DNA of 49,876 bases, taken from assembly GCA_007132465.1 (NCBI GenBank), contig SLOP01000033.1, forward strand, positions 1 to 49,876. Reading direction: 5' to 3'. Positions 17,481 through 25,746 of this stretch are shown here, piece after piece. This DNA comes from Candidatus Izemoplasma sp. (GTDB taxonomy: Bacteria; Bacillota_I; Bacilli_A; Izemoplasmatales; Izemoplasmataceae). The notes beneath the pieces were generated by a model. The model worked only from the letters and a program-made list of their open reading frames with translations. It did no database searches and had not been told where the DNA came from. The position numbers were made by a program, and so were the translations under genes. The first letter of the stretch is position 1. Each line of letters opens with the position of its first letter.

Positions 17481-18704
17481 ATGGAGAGACTGCTGCTTGT
17501 CCGCTACGGCGATTTGATGCTGAAAGGACAAAACAAGAAACGTTTCATTAAGCAAGCCGTGAACAACGCCAAAGCCATGGTGTCGGATGACCGTGTGCGC
17601 TTTGAGCCGGCCCACGATCGGCTTTATGTATACCCTGAAGGCGCTGACATCGAGCGCGTTGCCAACCTGCTTGCGCGCGTCAGCGGGTTGGGCAGTTACT
17701 CATATGTGGTGCGCACATCAAGGCAGCTTGAAGACATCATCAACGCCGCTAAAACTTTGCTTCGCTCACACATTCACGGGGCGATGACCTTTGCTGTGTC
17801 GACCAAACGGGCGGATAAACTATTCCCGATTCGTTCCATCGACATCACCAAAAAGGTTGCGACGGCGTTGCTAAAGACATACGATGAACTCACCGTTGAC
17901 CTCGGTGACCCCGACATCACCCTCTACATTGAAGTGCGCCGGCATGGCGTGTACTTGTACCATGAAAAAATACCCATGATGGGTGGGTTCCCCGTCGGCA
18001 TTGGTGGAAAAGGTGTGCTGTTGCTTTCTGGAGGCATCGATTCACCGGTGGCCGGGTTTCTAACGATGAAACAAGGCGTAGAACTTGAAGCGATGCATTT
18101 TGAGTCGACGCCGCTCACCACCATCGAATCGGCGCAAAAAGCCATTGATTTAACCAAAACGCTCGCTACTTATAACCTCGGCATGCGCATGACCTTACAC
18201 CTAGTGCCGTTTTACGCCCTTCATCGTGCGCTCATGGATCATGTGCCAGAACCCTATCACATCACCATCATGCGCCGGTTGATGGTCCGCGTTGCCGATC
18301 GCTACGCCGAAACGCAACACATTCCCGTGCTCATCAGCGGTGAATCGATCGGCCAAGTGGCATCGCAAACGCTCGAAAGCTTGCATGTCACCGACAACGC
18401 ATGCACCCGCCCGGTCATTCGTCCGCTGGCGACCACCGACAAAAACGCCATTGTCGACATCGCCCGTGACATCAACACGTTTTCCATATCCACCCGACCT
18501 TTTGATGATTGTTGCAGCGTCTACACGCCCTCGCGCCCTGCGACTAAACCGCGCGTGTATTACGCCGAACGATACGAACGGTTATTTGCCGTCGACGCGC
18601 TTGTGAACGAGGCGCTCACCACCATCCGACGCGTCACGTTGACACCAACGAGTGAACTCAATCTCGTCGCCCAGGGACTCACGGTGGGTGAGGCGCTTGA
18701 TTAA
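17481..18704 (+). CDS. thiI: tRNA 4-thiouridine synthase ThiI
   Basis: Adenylates U8 of tRNA and inserts sulfur; it can also feed thiamine synthesis. An NFLD/THUMP RNA-binding region fills residues about 1-165, then the PP-loop SGGIDSP at 183-189. C344, in FDDCCSVYTP, aligns with the conserved sulfur-carrying Cys344 of the family; C345 is next to it. The rhodanese domain of E. coli ThiI is absent (407 residues), as usual in Bacillota. Many relatives have a NifS-type desulfurase next door; here there is none, so sulfur may come from SufS. Confidence 0.94.
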   Translation: MERLLLVRYGDLMLKGQNKKRFIKQAVNNAKAMVSDDRVRFEPAHDRLYVYPEGADIERVANLLARVSGLGSYSYVVRTSRQLEDIINAAKTLLRSHIHGAMTFAVSTKRADKLFPIRSIDITKKVATALLKTYDELTVDLGDPDITLYIEVRRHGVYLYHEKIPMMGGFPVGIGGKGVLLLSGGIDSPVAGFLTMKQGVELEAMHFESTPLTTIESAQKAIDLTKTLATYNLGMRMTLHLVPFYALHRALMDHVPEPYHITIMRRLMVRVADRYAETQHIPVLISGESIGQVASQTLESLHVTDNACTRPVIRPLATTDKNAIVDIARDINTFSISTRPFDDCCSVYTPSRPATKPRVYYAERYERLFAVDALVNEALTTIRRVTLTPTSELNLVAQGLTVGEALD

Positions 18705-18717
18705 GGAGGCCAAAACC

Positions 18718-19431
18718 ATGCCACTAAGCCCGAATAACCCGCGCGTCAAAGCGCTTGCCAAGCTAAAAATGAAAAAACACCGCGACCACATCGGACGCTT
18801 TTTGGTCGAAGGCGACCATCTCGTTGAAGCTGCGCTTCACGCCGGGGCGACAGATGACGTCTTCGTGCTTGAGGGTGTCGAGGCATTTCCCGAGGCGACC
18901 GTGTTATCGCGTTTGGCCATGCAAAAGATCACTGGCACCAAAAATCCCCCAAAAGCCCTGGCCGTTTGCGACCACACACCGCCTGTGCAGATTGGTGATA
19001 AGGTGCTCATTTTAGAACATGTCCAAGATCCAGGAAACGTCGGCACCTTACTTCGGAGCGCCCGTGCCTTTGGCTTTCACACCGTGGTGTTTGACGCCGC
19101 TTGTGATCCTTACAGTCCGAAAGTGCTTCGCGCCACCCAAGGCGCAATATTTGACCTAGCCATCGTGAAAATGAGCGTCGCGGAGTTCGCGCAAACCCAC
19201 CCGAACCACCGTCTCATCGTAACCGCCCCATCAGGGGGAGAGGCTCCCCAAAAACCTCTCCCACCATACGCCCTGGTGCTTGGCAACGAAGGCGCCGGCA
19301 TCACCCCGATGACCATGGACGCCGCCGCCATGCGTGTGTCTGTGCCCACCGAAGGCGTTGAGTCGCTCAACGTCGCAGTGGCCGGCAGTGTTTTGATGCA
19401 TGCGTTGTCGGACGCCCGTGTGTTTGACTAG
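18718..19431 (+). CDS. TrmH/SpoU-family RNA 2'-O-methyltransferase
   Basis: S-adenosylmethionine-dependent methyltransferase of the SPOUT class acting on rRNA or tRNA ribose. The 237-residue protein has an N-terminal substrate-binding domain (NPRVKALAKLKMKKHRDHIGRFLVEGDHLVEAAL) and the SpoU trefoil-knot motifs: VLILEHVQDPGNVGTLLRSARAFGF, YALVLGNEGAGI and SLNVAVAGSVLMH. The start at ATG 18718 follows AAGGAGG, 13 bases after thiI. The exact RNA target cannot be told from sequence; YsgA-like rRNA methylases are closest in form. Confidence 0.9.
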   Translation: MPLSPNNPRVKALAKLKMKKHRDHIGRFLVEGDHLVEAALHAGATDDVFVLEGVEAFPEATVLSRLAMQKITGTKNPPKALAVCDHTPPVQIGDKVLILEHVQDPGNVGTLLRSARAFGFHTVVFDAACDPYSPKVLRATQGAIFDLAIVKMSVAEFAQTHPNHRLIVTAPSGGEAPQKPLPPYALVLGNEGAGITPMTMDAAAMRVSVPTEGVESLNVAVAGSVLMHALSDARVFD

Positions 19432-19478
19432 GGCACCATCAACCGCAAAATTGTCATGTCTCGACTGGAGTGTAAATC

Positions 19479-20693
19479 ATGAAAAAACACCGTATGAAGG
19501 GCTTCTTAGTGATCCTCTTAATCACCGCACTGTCCATGACCGTCGCGCATGGGCCCCTGGTTGCGCAGTCACCCGAACCGGATCGTCAGATCGTGTTTAT
19601 CGACGAATCCGTCTGTTCAGTGTGTGCGCGCGTCCACGACCACGGCGTCATCACTGGCTTAGAAGCGCAAGGTGTTGAGGTCATCGTCTATGACATTCAC
19701 CTCGGTGGAGAAGACCTTACGAACGCCGCAAAGTACGCCCAAGCGTATGGCTTTGATTTAACCGTGCCCGTCATCATCGCTGGCGATGACGTGTTCATCG
19801 GTGCCGATGACATCATCGTGGCGTATGATGAGGGCGACATTTATGCACAGGCGCAGTACCCACTGCGCAGCATCGAGGATATCGTGTTGGAAGACCTCCC
19901 GTTTTTTGAAGGCCTTTGGCTCGTCACCATCGGCGGGTTGTTAAGTGGGTTTAACCCATGCGCCATCGCGATGTTGCTGATGTTTATTTCGATGATTGGG
20001 TTCATTAGAGAATCAAAAATCATCATCATCGTGAGCGCGGCATACATTGCCGCTGTGTTTGTCACCCATTTTGCCATCGTGTATGGCTTTTTAGCCTTAC
20101 TTGGGCTTTCGCGTACGCTTTTTGGTAATGTGTCTATCTATCTCTATGCATTTTTTGGTCTTTTGACCTTGTTTTTAGCGGTGCTGACGTTTTATGATTT
20201 TCTCATGGCGAGAAGCGATAAGTACGAGAACGTGAAAAACCAGTTGCCGGGATTTATCCGAAAATTCAACGAGAAAATCATGATTCGCTTCACCACGGCT
20301 ATCGACACCGATGCCACGCGCCGCCGCCGCGTGCTTTGGCTCGTGGGTATCCCTGTGCTGATTGGTATCCTCGTCGGCATCACCGAAGCCGCCTGCACGG
20401 CACAACCGATGCTCATCGCCTTTGCCCGTCTCGAAGGCAGCATGACACCGGGCGTGGGCACCATTAAGCTCGTTTACCTGCTCGTATCCAACGTGATGTT
20501 TATCATGCCGTTGGTCATTATTGCCATCGTCGCCATCAAGTCGAAAAGCACCATGGCCTTGGCAAACTTCATCCGGTCTCACCTGTCCAAAATCAAGCTG
20601 GCCACCGCGCTGTTTTTCTTCATCATGTCCATCTACTTTGTGCGGTCGGTGCTCACCAATCTCAACGTCATCGTCGCCATTCTTCCCTTGTAG
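19479..20693 (+). CDS. DsbD/CcdA-like thiol-disulfide membrane protein
   Basis: The 404-residue protein starts with a signal sequence (about 1-30), then a glutaredoxin/thioredoxin-like domain with CSVC at 46-49 (IVFIDESVCSVCARVHDHG) and a cis-Pro-like TVPVII. From about 145 on it has six or more membrane helices with two CcdA/DsbD-type cysteines, C161 in SGFNPCAIAMLL and C306 in ITEAACTAQP. It could carry reducing power from the cytoplasm across the membrane. A lipoprotein with a CPAC motif follows and may be its partner. The order (outer thioredoxin-like domain before the membrane part) resembles DsbD. Not confidently any named subfamily. Confidence 0.8.
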   Translation: MKKHRMKGFLVILLITALSMTVAHGPLVAQSPEPDRQIVFIDESVCSVCARVHDHGVITGLEAQGVEVIVYDIHLGGEDLTNAAKYAQAYGFDLTVPVIIAGDDVFIGADDIIVAYDEGDIYAQAQYPLRSIEDIVLEDLPFFEGLWLVTIGGLLSGFNPCAIAMLLMFISMIGFIRESKIIIIVSAAYIAAVFVTHFAIVYGFLALLGLSRTLFGNVSIYLYAFFGLLTLFLAVLTFYDFLMARSDKYENVKNQLPGFIRKFNEKIMIRFTTAIDTDATRRRRVLWLVGIPVLIGILVGITEAACTAQPMLIAFARLEGSMTPGVGTIKLVYLLVSNVMFIMPLVIIAIVAIKSKSTMALANFIRSHLSKIKLATALFFFIMSIYFVRSVLTNLNVIVAILPL

Positions 20694-20766
20694 TTTTTGG
20701 TATGGGTACACACACAATCTGTGTGAACGACAGCGCACATCATCAGGCATTGCCCGTGAGATAGTG

Positions 20767-20772
20767 TATAAT
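20767..20772 (+). promoter_or_regulatory. -10 box before the thioredoxin-like lipoprotein
   Basis: TATAAT 49 bases before ATG 20821; the -35 region is weak. A small hairpin (CACACA/TGTGTG, 20711-20725) lies between the upstream stop and this box. Confidence 0.45.
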
Positions 20773-20820
20773 AGGGGTGCATCGCACGAACACGTTCCGC
20801 TTACACAAGGAGATGATGAA

Positions 20821-21213
20821 ATGCATCGTTTGATAATTGCCCCGCTAATAGCCCTCGTTTTTTTGACCTTAGCCGCGTGCGGCGGAGAAAAAACATACGA
20901 CGATTTTGACCACATCAACCACTGGGATGACCTCGACCAATTGACAGGCGATCAGTCGCTGGTGTATTTTTACACACGCACGTGTCCTGCCTGTACGTCG
21001 ATCAAAACCGATGTGCTTGACATGTTGTCGCAGTTAATGGATGATGTGGAAGTATATCTCGTCGATGCGACGGTTGTCCAAGGCCAACCGCCCATTGAAC
21101 TGCGATACGTTCCCACGTTGATTGTGTTTCACGACGGGGTGGTTAGCGATCATATGATTGGCCCACAACCCGTGCTAACCTACTTAGGCAATGAACTGGC
21201 CGCGCGTGAGTGA
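20821..21213 (+). CDS. Thioredoxin-like lipoprotein
   Basis: A 130-residue protein with a lipobox LAAC (Cys 20) and a thioredoxin fold with the redox motif CPAC at 55-58 (LVYFYTRTCPACTSIK) and the cis-Pro segment RYVPTLIVF. It would be anchored outside the membrane, where the upstream DsbD-like protein could keep it reduced. Probable tasks are repair or isomerisation of disulfides in exported proteins, or reduction of an extracytoplasmic target; this is inference. The ATG follows AAGGAGATGATGAA. Confidence 0.88.
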   Translation: MHRLIIAPLIALVFLTLAACGGEKTYDDFDHINHWDDLDQLTGDQSLVYFYTRTCPACTSIKTDVLDMLSQLMDDVEVYLVDATVVQGQPPIELRYVPTLIVFHDGVVSDHMIGPQPVLTYLGNELAARE

Positions 21214-21290
21214 CGTTAACTTATCGATACGACACGATCAATGCGCCACGCGATTGGTCATGTAATTTGGCTGGTATTGTCGCTTCGCGC

Positions 21291-21319
21291 TTGCCTTTGC
21301 GCTAGGGATATGGTACAAT
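21291..21319 (+). promoter_or_regulatory. Promoter of the rimP-nusA-infB operon
   Basis: TTGCCT (21291-21296), 17 bp, TACAAT (21314-21319). Confidence 0.75.
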
Positions 21320-21339
21320 GTTTTTGCATATGGGTTAGA

Positions 21340-21368
21340 GGAGTGGGTCAATACCCGCTCTTTTTATT
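21340..21368 (+). terminator. Promoter-proximal terminator/attenuator of the nusA operon
   Basis: An 8-bp stem GAGTGGGT/ACCCGCTC (21341-21348 with 21353-21360) followed by TTTTTATT lies only about 15-20 bases after the predicted start of transcription and before rimP. In Bacillus the rimP-nusA leader holds a NusA-dependent terminator for autoregulation; the arrangement here is the same kind, though stem coordinates should be read as plus or minus one base. Confidence 0.65.
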
Positions 21369-21389
21369 GAAAAAACGGAGGATACCACC

Positions 21390-21821
21390 ATGGAAGCCAT
21401 GCACCAAGCAATCAAAACCATTGTTGAATCAATGGGATATTATGTTTACGACATCACCTACGGCTCACGACAAGAAGGCAACGTGCTCAGCGTTGAAATC
21501 GATCATGAAAACGGCATCGCCATCGACGATTGCGTCGCCGTGAGCGAACGCCTTAACGTCTATCTTGATGAGACCGATCCAATCAACGAATCGTACAGCC
21601 TTGAAGTCATCAGTGCCGGCGCCGAACACGAGCTTCGTAACGACGACGAAGTGCGTCGTGCGCGCGGGAAGCGCGTGCATGTCCGCACCGTTGAACAGAC
21701 CATTGAAGGGGTGCTCGAAACCATCACCGACACCTCAATCACCATCCGTGATAACCATAAAAACACGATCACAATACTCATGGCCGACGTCGAGTTCATC
21801 CGACTCGCCATCGACTTTTAA
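21390..21821 (+). CDS. rimP: Ribosome maturation factor RimP
   Basis: Needed for maturation of the 30S subunit. The 143-residue protein has the RimP N-terminal domain (DITYGSRQEGNVLSVEIDHENGIAIDDCVAVSERLNVYLDETDPINESYSLEVISAG, with the conserved Asp and Leu-Glu-Val-Ser-type patch) and an SH3-like C-terminal domain. It starts at ATG after CGGAGGA, and leads the conserved nusA-infB operon. Confidence 0.94.
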   Translation: MEAMHQAIKTIVESMGYYVYDITYGSRQEGNVLSVEIDHENGIAIDDCVAVSERLNVYLDETDPINESYSLEVISAGAEHELRNDDEVRRARGKRVHVRTVEQTIEGVLETITDTSITIRDNHKNTITILMADVEFIRLAIDF

Positions 21822-21833
21822 GGAGGCATCACG

Positions 21834-22931
21834 ATGCAAAGCAAAGAATTTTTCGCCGCGCTGAATCAGATTGCTGAGGTGCGCGGACTCGACAAGGACA
21901 AGCTGCTTGAAGTGATGGAACGCGGGCTGTTAAACGCCGTGAAAAAAGAGTTGGACTACAACGAAAACATCACCATCGAATTCAACGAAGACAAAGAACA
22001 AATCAAGGTGTTTGAAAACCTGCTGATTGTCAAAGACGACCCCGACAACGGCGAAATTTCACTCGCTGAGGCCAAACAAGAACGCAAGACCGCAAAAGTC
22101 GGTGAGATCCTCAATCGCGAAGTGAAGATTAAGGAATTCGGCCGCATCGCCGCCGTCAGTGTCAAACAAATTCTCACCCAAGGATTAAAACAACTCGAAC
22201 GAGAAAAAATCTATGAGATTTTCAAAGAAAAAGAAAACGAGATGATCAACACAAAAATCTCGGCCCTGAACAAAGAGTACGTCACCTTAGACCTTGGCCA
22301 TGATTTAGAAACGAGTTTGCCGAGAAAAGAACTGCTCCGCACTGATGAATCACGGATTAATGCCAAACTTAAAGTGTACGTTACCAAGGTTGAAATGACG
22401 CCCAAAGGCCCCAAAGTCTACGTCTCGCGTAACGACAAGAACCTTGTCAAACGACTGATTGAACAAACGGTTCCGGAAATTCAAGATGGCACCGTCGAAA
22501 TCATGGGCCTCGCGCGCGATGCGGGCGAACGCAGCAAGGTTTCGGTCTACAGCCACGACGAGAATGTCGACCCGGTGGGGAGCGTCGTCGGCTACCGTGG
22601 ACAGCGCATTAACGAAGTCCTTGAAGCCTTACAAGGTGAGCGCGTCGATATCTACGAGTGGTCAAAAGACCCCGCCGAATTGATCCGTAACGCGCTGGAA
22701 CCGGCACGCATCATTGCCATCAATCCGGACGTAAAAACGAAAATCGCCATCGTCATTGTCGACGATAAAAATTTCACCAGCGCCATTGGCTCAAAAGGTC
22801 AAAACGTCAGACTTGCCGCCCAATCTAGCGGCTGGAAAATCGACATCAAGAGCACCACGGATGCCGAAGAAATGGGCATCAACTATCGCCCCATTGACGA
22901 GGAGGACGCCGAGGATGAAGAAGCCACGTAA
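21834..22931 (+). CDS. nusA: Transcription termination/antitermination protein NusA
   Basis: Binds RNA polymerase and nascent RNA. The 365-residue protein has the N-terminal domain (about 1-125), an S1 domain (about 135-200), and two KH domains (about 230-345) with GYRGQRINEVL and AIGSKGQNVRLAA GxxG loops. The acidic repeats of E. coli NusA are absent, which is normal for Bacillota. Its tail is acidic (EEDAEDEEAT). It overlaps ylxR by 17 bases. Confidence 0.96.
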   Translation: MQSKEFFAALNQIAEVRGLDKDKLLEVMERGLLNAVKKELDYNENITIEFNEDKEQIKVFENLLIVKDDPDNGEISLAEAKQERKTAKVGEILNREVKIKEFGRIAAVSVKQILTQGLKQLEREKIYEIFKEKENEMINTKISALNKEYVTLDLGHDLETSLPRKELLRTDESRINAKLKVYVTKVEMTPKGPKVYVSRNDKNLVKRLIEQTVPEIQDGTVEIMGLARDAGERSKVSVYSHDENVDPVGSVVGYRGQRINEVLEALQGERVDIYEWSKDPAELIRNALEPARIIAINPDVKTKIAIVIVDDKNFTSAIGSKGQNVRLAAQSSGWKIDIKSTTDAEEMGINYRPIDEEDAEDEEAT

Positions 22932-23187
22932 AATTCCGATTCGCAAATGCGTCGTCAGCGGTGAACAACTCCCCAAAGCCGAGTTGCTGCGTGTGGTGAA
23001 AACCAAGGAGGGCAACGTCTTCGTTGACCCGAGCGGGAAAATGAACGGACGTGGGGCGTATGTGAAACGCAGCCGTGCCGTCATCGATAAGGCACAAAAA
23101 AATAAAAGGCTCGATCGCGCGCTTAACATCACCATCACCGATGACGTGTTTGAAGCCTTGCGTCGCCAACTTGACGATGACGCCTGA
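22915..23187 (+). CDS. ylxR: YlxR/RnpM family RNA-binding protein
   Basis: A 90-residue protein starting inside nusA. It has the DUF448 pattern: IRKCVVSGEQLPKAELLRVVK, then VDPSGKMNGRGAYV and a Lys-rich segment RAVIDKAQKNKRLDRAL. Family members bind RNA; the Bacillus protein has been linked to RNase P regulation. Position between nusA and ylxQ is the conserved Bacillota order. Confidence 0.93.
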   Translation: MKKPRKIPIRKCVVSGEQLPKAELLRVVKTKEGNVFVDPSGKMNGRGAYVKRSRAVIDKAQKNKRLDRALNITITDDVFEALRRQLDDDA

Positions 23188-23464
23188 TCCGATCTTACAA
23201 GCCCTCGGGCTTGCGCGCCGTGCCGGACGCATCATTGACGGTGAATCTCAGGTGCTCGTGAGTTTAGCCAAACACGATCAGGGCGTGGTGTTTCTCGCCA
23301 GCGACGCCGGGGATAACATCCGAAAAAAAATCGTCGATAAATGTCGCAGTTTCGGCATTCGACTACACACCAATTACACCAGCGATCAACTGTCTCGAGC
23401 GCTCGGTAAACTCCATCGCAAAGTGGTGTTGCTGATCGACCCGAGATTCATTGACAAAAATTAG
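23177..23464 (+). CDS. ylxQ: L7Ae-like ribosomal protein YlxQ
   Basis: A 95-residue L7Ae/L30e/S12e/Gadd45 fold protein expected to bind kink-turn RNA. It has [39 protein letters not shown], and a C-terminal [14 protein letters not shown]. The start ATG 23177 overlaps the end of ylxR by 11 bases. It is the conserved gene between ylxR and infB in Bacillota. Confidence 0.92.
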   Translation: MTPDPILQALGLARRAGRIIDGESQVLVSLAKHDQGVVFLASDAGDNIRKKIVDKCRSFGIRLHTNYTSDQLSRALGKLHRKVVLLIDPRFIDKN

Positions 23465-23493
23465 TTTCACAAACAGAAAGAGGTGAGTTTTTG

Positions 23494-25347
23494 ATGTCAC
23501 AGACCAAAGGACGCAAAAAGCACATCAAAAAACAGCGAAAACCCAACGACACCCGGAAACAAAACACCCCTAAAAAGCAAGAAAAAATCGTCGAACCCGA
23601 CGTGCTCTATTACAAACCAAACATGACGCTAGGCGAGTTGGCCGGGCAATTGAACAAACCGGTCAACATTGTCATCAAACAGGCGATGAAAATCGGCATC
23701 ATGGCCACACAAAATCAATCGCTTGATCGTGACAGCGCTGAATTGATCGCCTTAGAATTTGACAAAGAACTCCTCGATGAAGTCGTCACCGACCCGTCGC
23801 GTTTTGACGAATTTGTCATCGATGATGAGGAAGAAAACTTAAAAGAACGTCCCCCCGTTGTCACCATCATGGGCCACGTTGATCACGGAAAAACGACCTT
23901 GCTTGACACCATTCGTCATGCCCGCGTGGTGGACGGAGAAGCCGGTGGCATCACCCAACACATCGGCGCCTATCAGTACGTTAAAAACGGCAAAGCCATC
24001 ACCTTTATCGACACCCCCGGCCACGCCGCCTTCACCGAAATGCGTGCCAGAGGAGCATCGATTACCGACATCGTCGTGCTGGTGGTTGCTGCCGACGATG
24101 GTGTCATGCCCCAGACGCGTGAAGCGATTGATCATGCCAAAGCGGCTGAGTGCCCGATCATCGTCGCCGTCAACAAAATGGACCGCCCCGGCGCCAACCC
24201 CGACAAAGTGAAACAAGAGCTCACCGAATTCGATCTCGTTCCGGAAGAATGGGGCGGAAGCACCGTGTTTGTCGAACTTTCTGCCCTCAAAGGCGAAGGC
24301 GTTGATGAGCTTTTGGAGATGTTGCTGTTGTCGGCTGAAGTCGAACAGTTTAAAGCCAACCCCAAACGCCTCGCCATCGGCGCCGTCATCGAATCCAAAC
24401 TCGATAAGGGCCGCGGCCCGGTCGCAACCTTGCTCGTGCAAAACGGCACCTTGAAAACCGGCAACATGCTCGTCGTGGGTGACACGTACGGTCGGGTTCG
24501 CACCATGCAAGACGACCTCGGCAAACCCCAAGACATCGCGTTGCCGTCTTCGGCGGTTGAAGTCACTGGGCTAAACGACGTGCCGCAAGCCGGCGACCGA
24601 TTCATGGTATTTCAAGATGAAAAAGAAGCGCGCCAAGTGTCTGAACAACGTACCCACCGCACATGGCGCGAAGAACGCGGCGTCGGCCGCGCCATCAGTT
24701 TGGATGAAATGTTTGCCAATGCCCAAGAAGGCGACACCAAAGAACTGCGGGTCATCATTAAAGGCGACACGCACGGCTCCATCGAAGCGCTCAAGTCATC
24801 GCTTGAAAACATCGATGTCGAGGGCGCAAACATCGACGTCATTCGCGCCAGCGTCGGCACCGTGACAGAAACCGATGTGTCGCTTGCCCAAGCAAGCGGG
24901 GCCATCATCATTGGCTTTAACGTCCGTCCAAACGCCGTCGTTCGCGACGCCGCGAGCGCTCAAGGCGTCGACATTCGCCTTTACAACATCATCTACAAAG
25001 CCATTGAAGAAATCGAACAAGCCATGACCGGCTTGCTCGATCCTGAATACAAAGAAGTCGTGACTGGCCAAGCCGAAGTGCGCGACACCTTCAAAATTTC
25101 CAAAGTCGGAACCATCGCCGGATGCTACGTCACCGACGGACGCATCGAACGCAACGCGCTTGTGCGCGTCGTGCGCGATGGCGTGGTGGTCTACGAAGGA
25201 AAACTCGCAAGCCTCAAACGGTTTAAAGACGACGCCAAAGAAGTTCGCCAAGGTTTTGAGTGCGGCATCATGGTTGAAAACTTTAACGACATCAAAGTCG
25301 GCGACGTCATCGAAGCCTCAGTGATGAAGGAGGTTAAACGACAATGA
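23494..25347 (+). CDS. infB: Translation initiation factor IF-2
   Basis: GTPase that delivers initiator tRNA to the 30S subunit. The N-terminal part is short and very basic (residues 1-35), followed by an IF2-N domain ([22 protein letters not shown]). The G1 motif GHVDHGKT is at about 127-134, then DTPGHAAF and NKMD. Domains II, III and the C-terminal tRNA-binding domain complete 617 residues, less than Bacillus IF2 mainly at the N-terminus. ATG 23494 fits GAGGTG better than the TTG at 23491. It overlaps rbfA by ATGA. Confidence 0.97.
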   Translation: MSQTKGRKKHIKKQRKPNDTRKQNTPKKQEKIVEPDVLYYKPNMTLGELAGQLNKPVNIVIKQAMKIGIMATQNQSLDRDSAELIALEFDKELLDEVVTDPSRFDEFVIDDEEENLKERPPVVTIMGHVDHGKTTLLDTIRHARVVDGEAGGITQHIGAYQYVKNGKAITFIDTPGHAAFTEMRARGASITDIVVLVVAADDGVMPQTREAIDHAKAAECPIIVAVNKMDRPGANPDKVKQELTEFDLVPEEWGGSTVFVELSALKGEGVDELLEMLLLSAEVEQFKANPKRLAIGAVIESKLDKGRGPVATLLVQNGTLKTGNMLVVGDTYGRVRTMQDDLGKPQDIALPSSAVEVTGLNDVPQAGDRFMVFQDEKEARQVSEQRTHRTWREERGVGRAISLDEMFANAQEGDTKELRVIIKGDTHGSIEALKSSLENIDVEGANIDVIRASVGTVTETDVSLAQASGAIIIGFNVRPNAVVRDAASAQGVDIRLYNIIYKAIEEIEQAMTGLLDPEYKEVVTGQAEVRDTFKISKVGTIAGCYVTDGRIERNALVRVVRDGVVVYEGKLASLKRFKDDAKEVRQGFECGIMVENFNDIKVGDVIEASVMKEVKRQ

Positions 25348-25685
25348 GCAAAATCGCCCGTTTAGAAACCGATCTGCTTCGCGCCATCACCCGCATCCTC
25401 GCGCGTGAGGTGAAAGACCCTGCCGTCGGGTTCACCACCGTGACCGCCGTCAAGCTGACGAGCGATCACTCGTACCTGACAATCTATTACACCACGTTAG
25501 AGGAAGGTAAACGCGAAACCACCGCCAAAGCGCTTGAACGCTCAAAACCGTTCATCAGAACCACGCTTGGCAAACACGTCACGATGCGTAAACTGCCAGC
25601 CCTGGTGTTCAAATACGACGAGTCGCTTGATCGCGGCAACCGGATTGAGCGCGGCCTGAAAGATGTCATGAAAAAAGACGAGTAA
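25344..25685 (+). CDS. rbfA: Ribosome-binding factor A
   Basis: Cold-shock factor that matures the 16S rRNA 5' end in the 30S subunit. The 113-residue protein has the RbfA KH-like fold: [45 protein letters not shown], and the C-terminal [21 protein letters not shown]. It overlaps infB and ends the operon at a terminator. Confidence 0.95.
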   Translation: MSKIARLETDLLRAITRILAREVKDPAVGFTTVTAVKLTSDHSYLTIYYTTLEEGKRETTAKALERSKPFIRTTLGKHVTMRKLPALVFKYDESLDRGNRIERGLKDVMKKDE

Positions 25686-25689
25686 CATG

Positions 25690-25713
25690 AAGGCGGTCAC
25701 GACCGCCTTTTTT
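25690..25713 (+). terminator. Rho-independent terminator of the nusA-infB operon
   Basis: Seven GC-rich base pairs (25692-25698 with 25701-25707), extendable by A-T pairs, a 2-base loop and six T. Confidence 0.9.
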
Positions 25714-25714
25714 A

Positions 25715-25723
25715 TGCTATAAT
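25715..25723 (+). promoter_or_regulatory. Extended -10 promoter of uvrC
   Basis: TGC directly before TATAAT (25718-25723), just after the terminator; no good -35 box, as usual for extended -10 promoters. Confidence 0.6.
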
Positions 25724-25746
25724 AATCAGCGTAAGGAGGCGTGCGC

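Noticed and set aside
23839-24531. Long minus-strand ORF (230 codons) opposite infB
   Set aside because: Antisense to the conserved G domain of IF-2; composition follows the codon bias of the plus strand.
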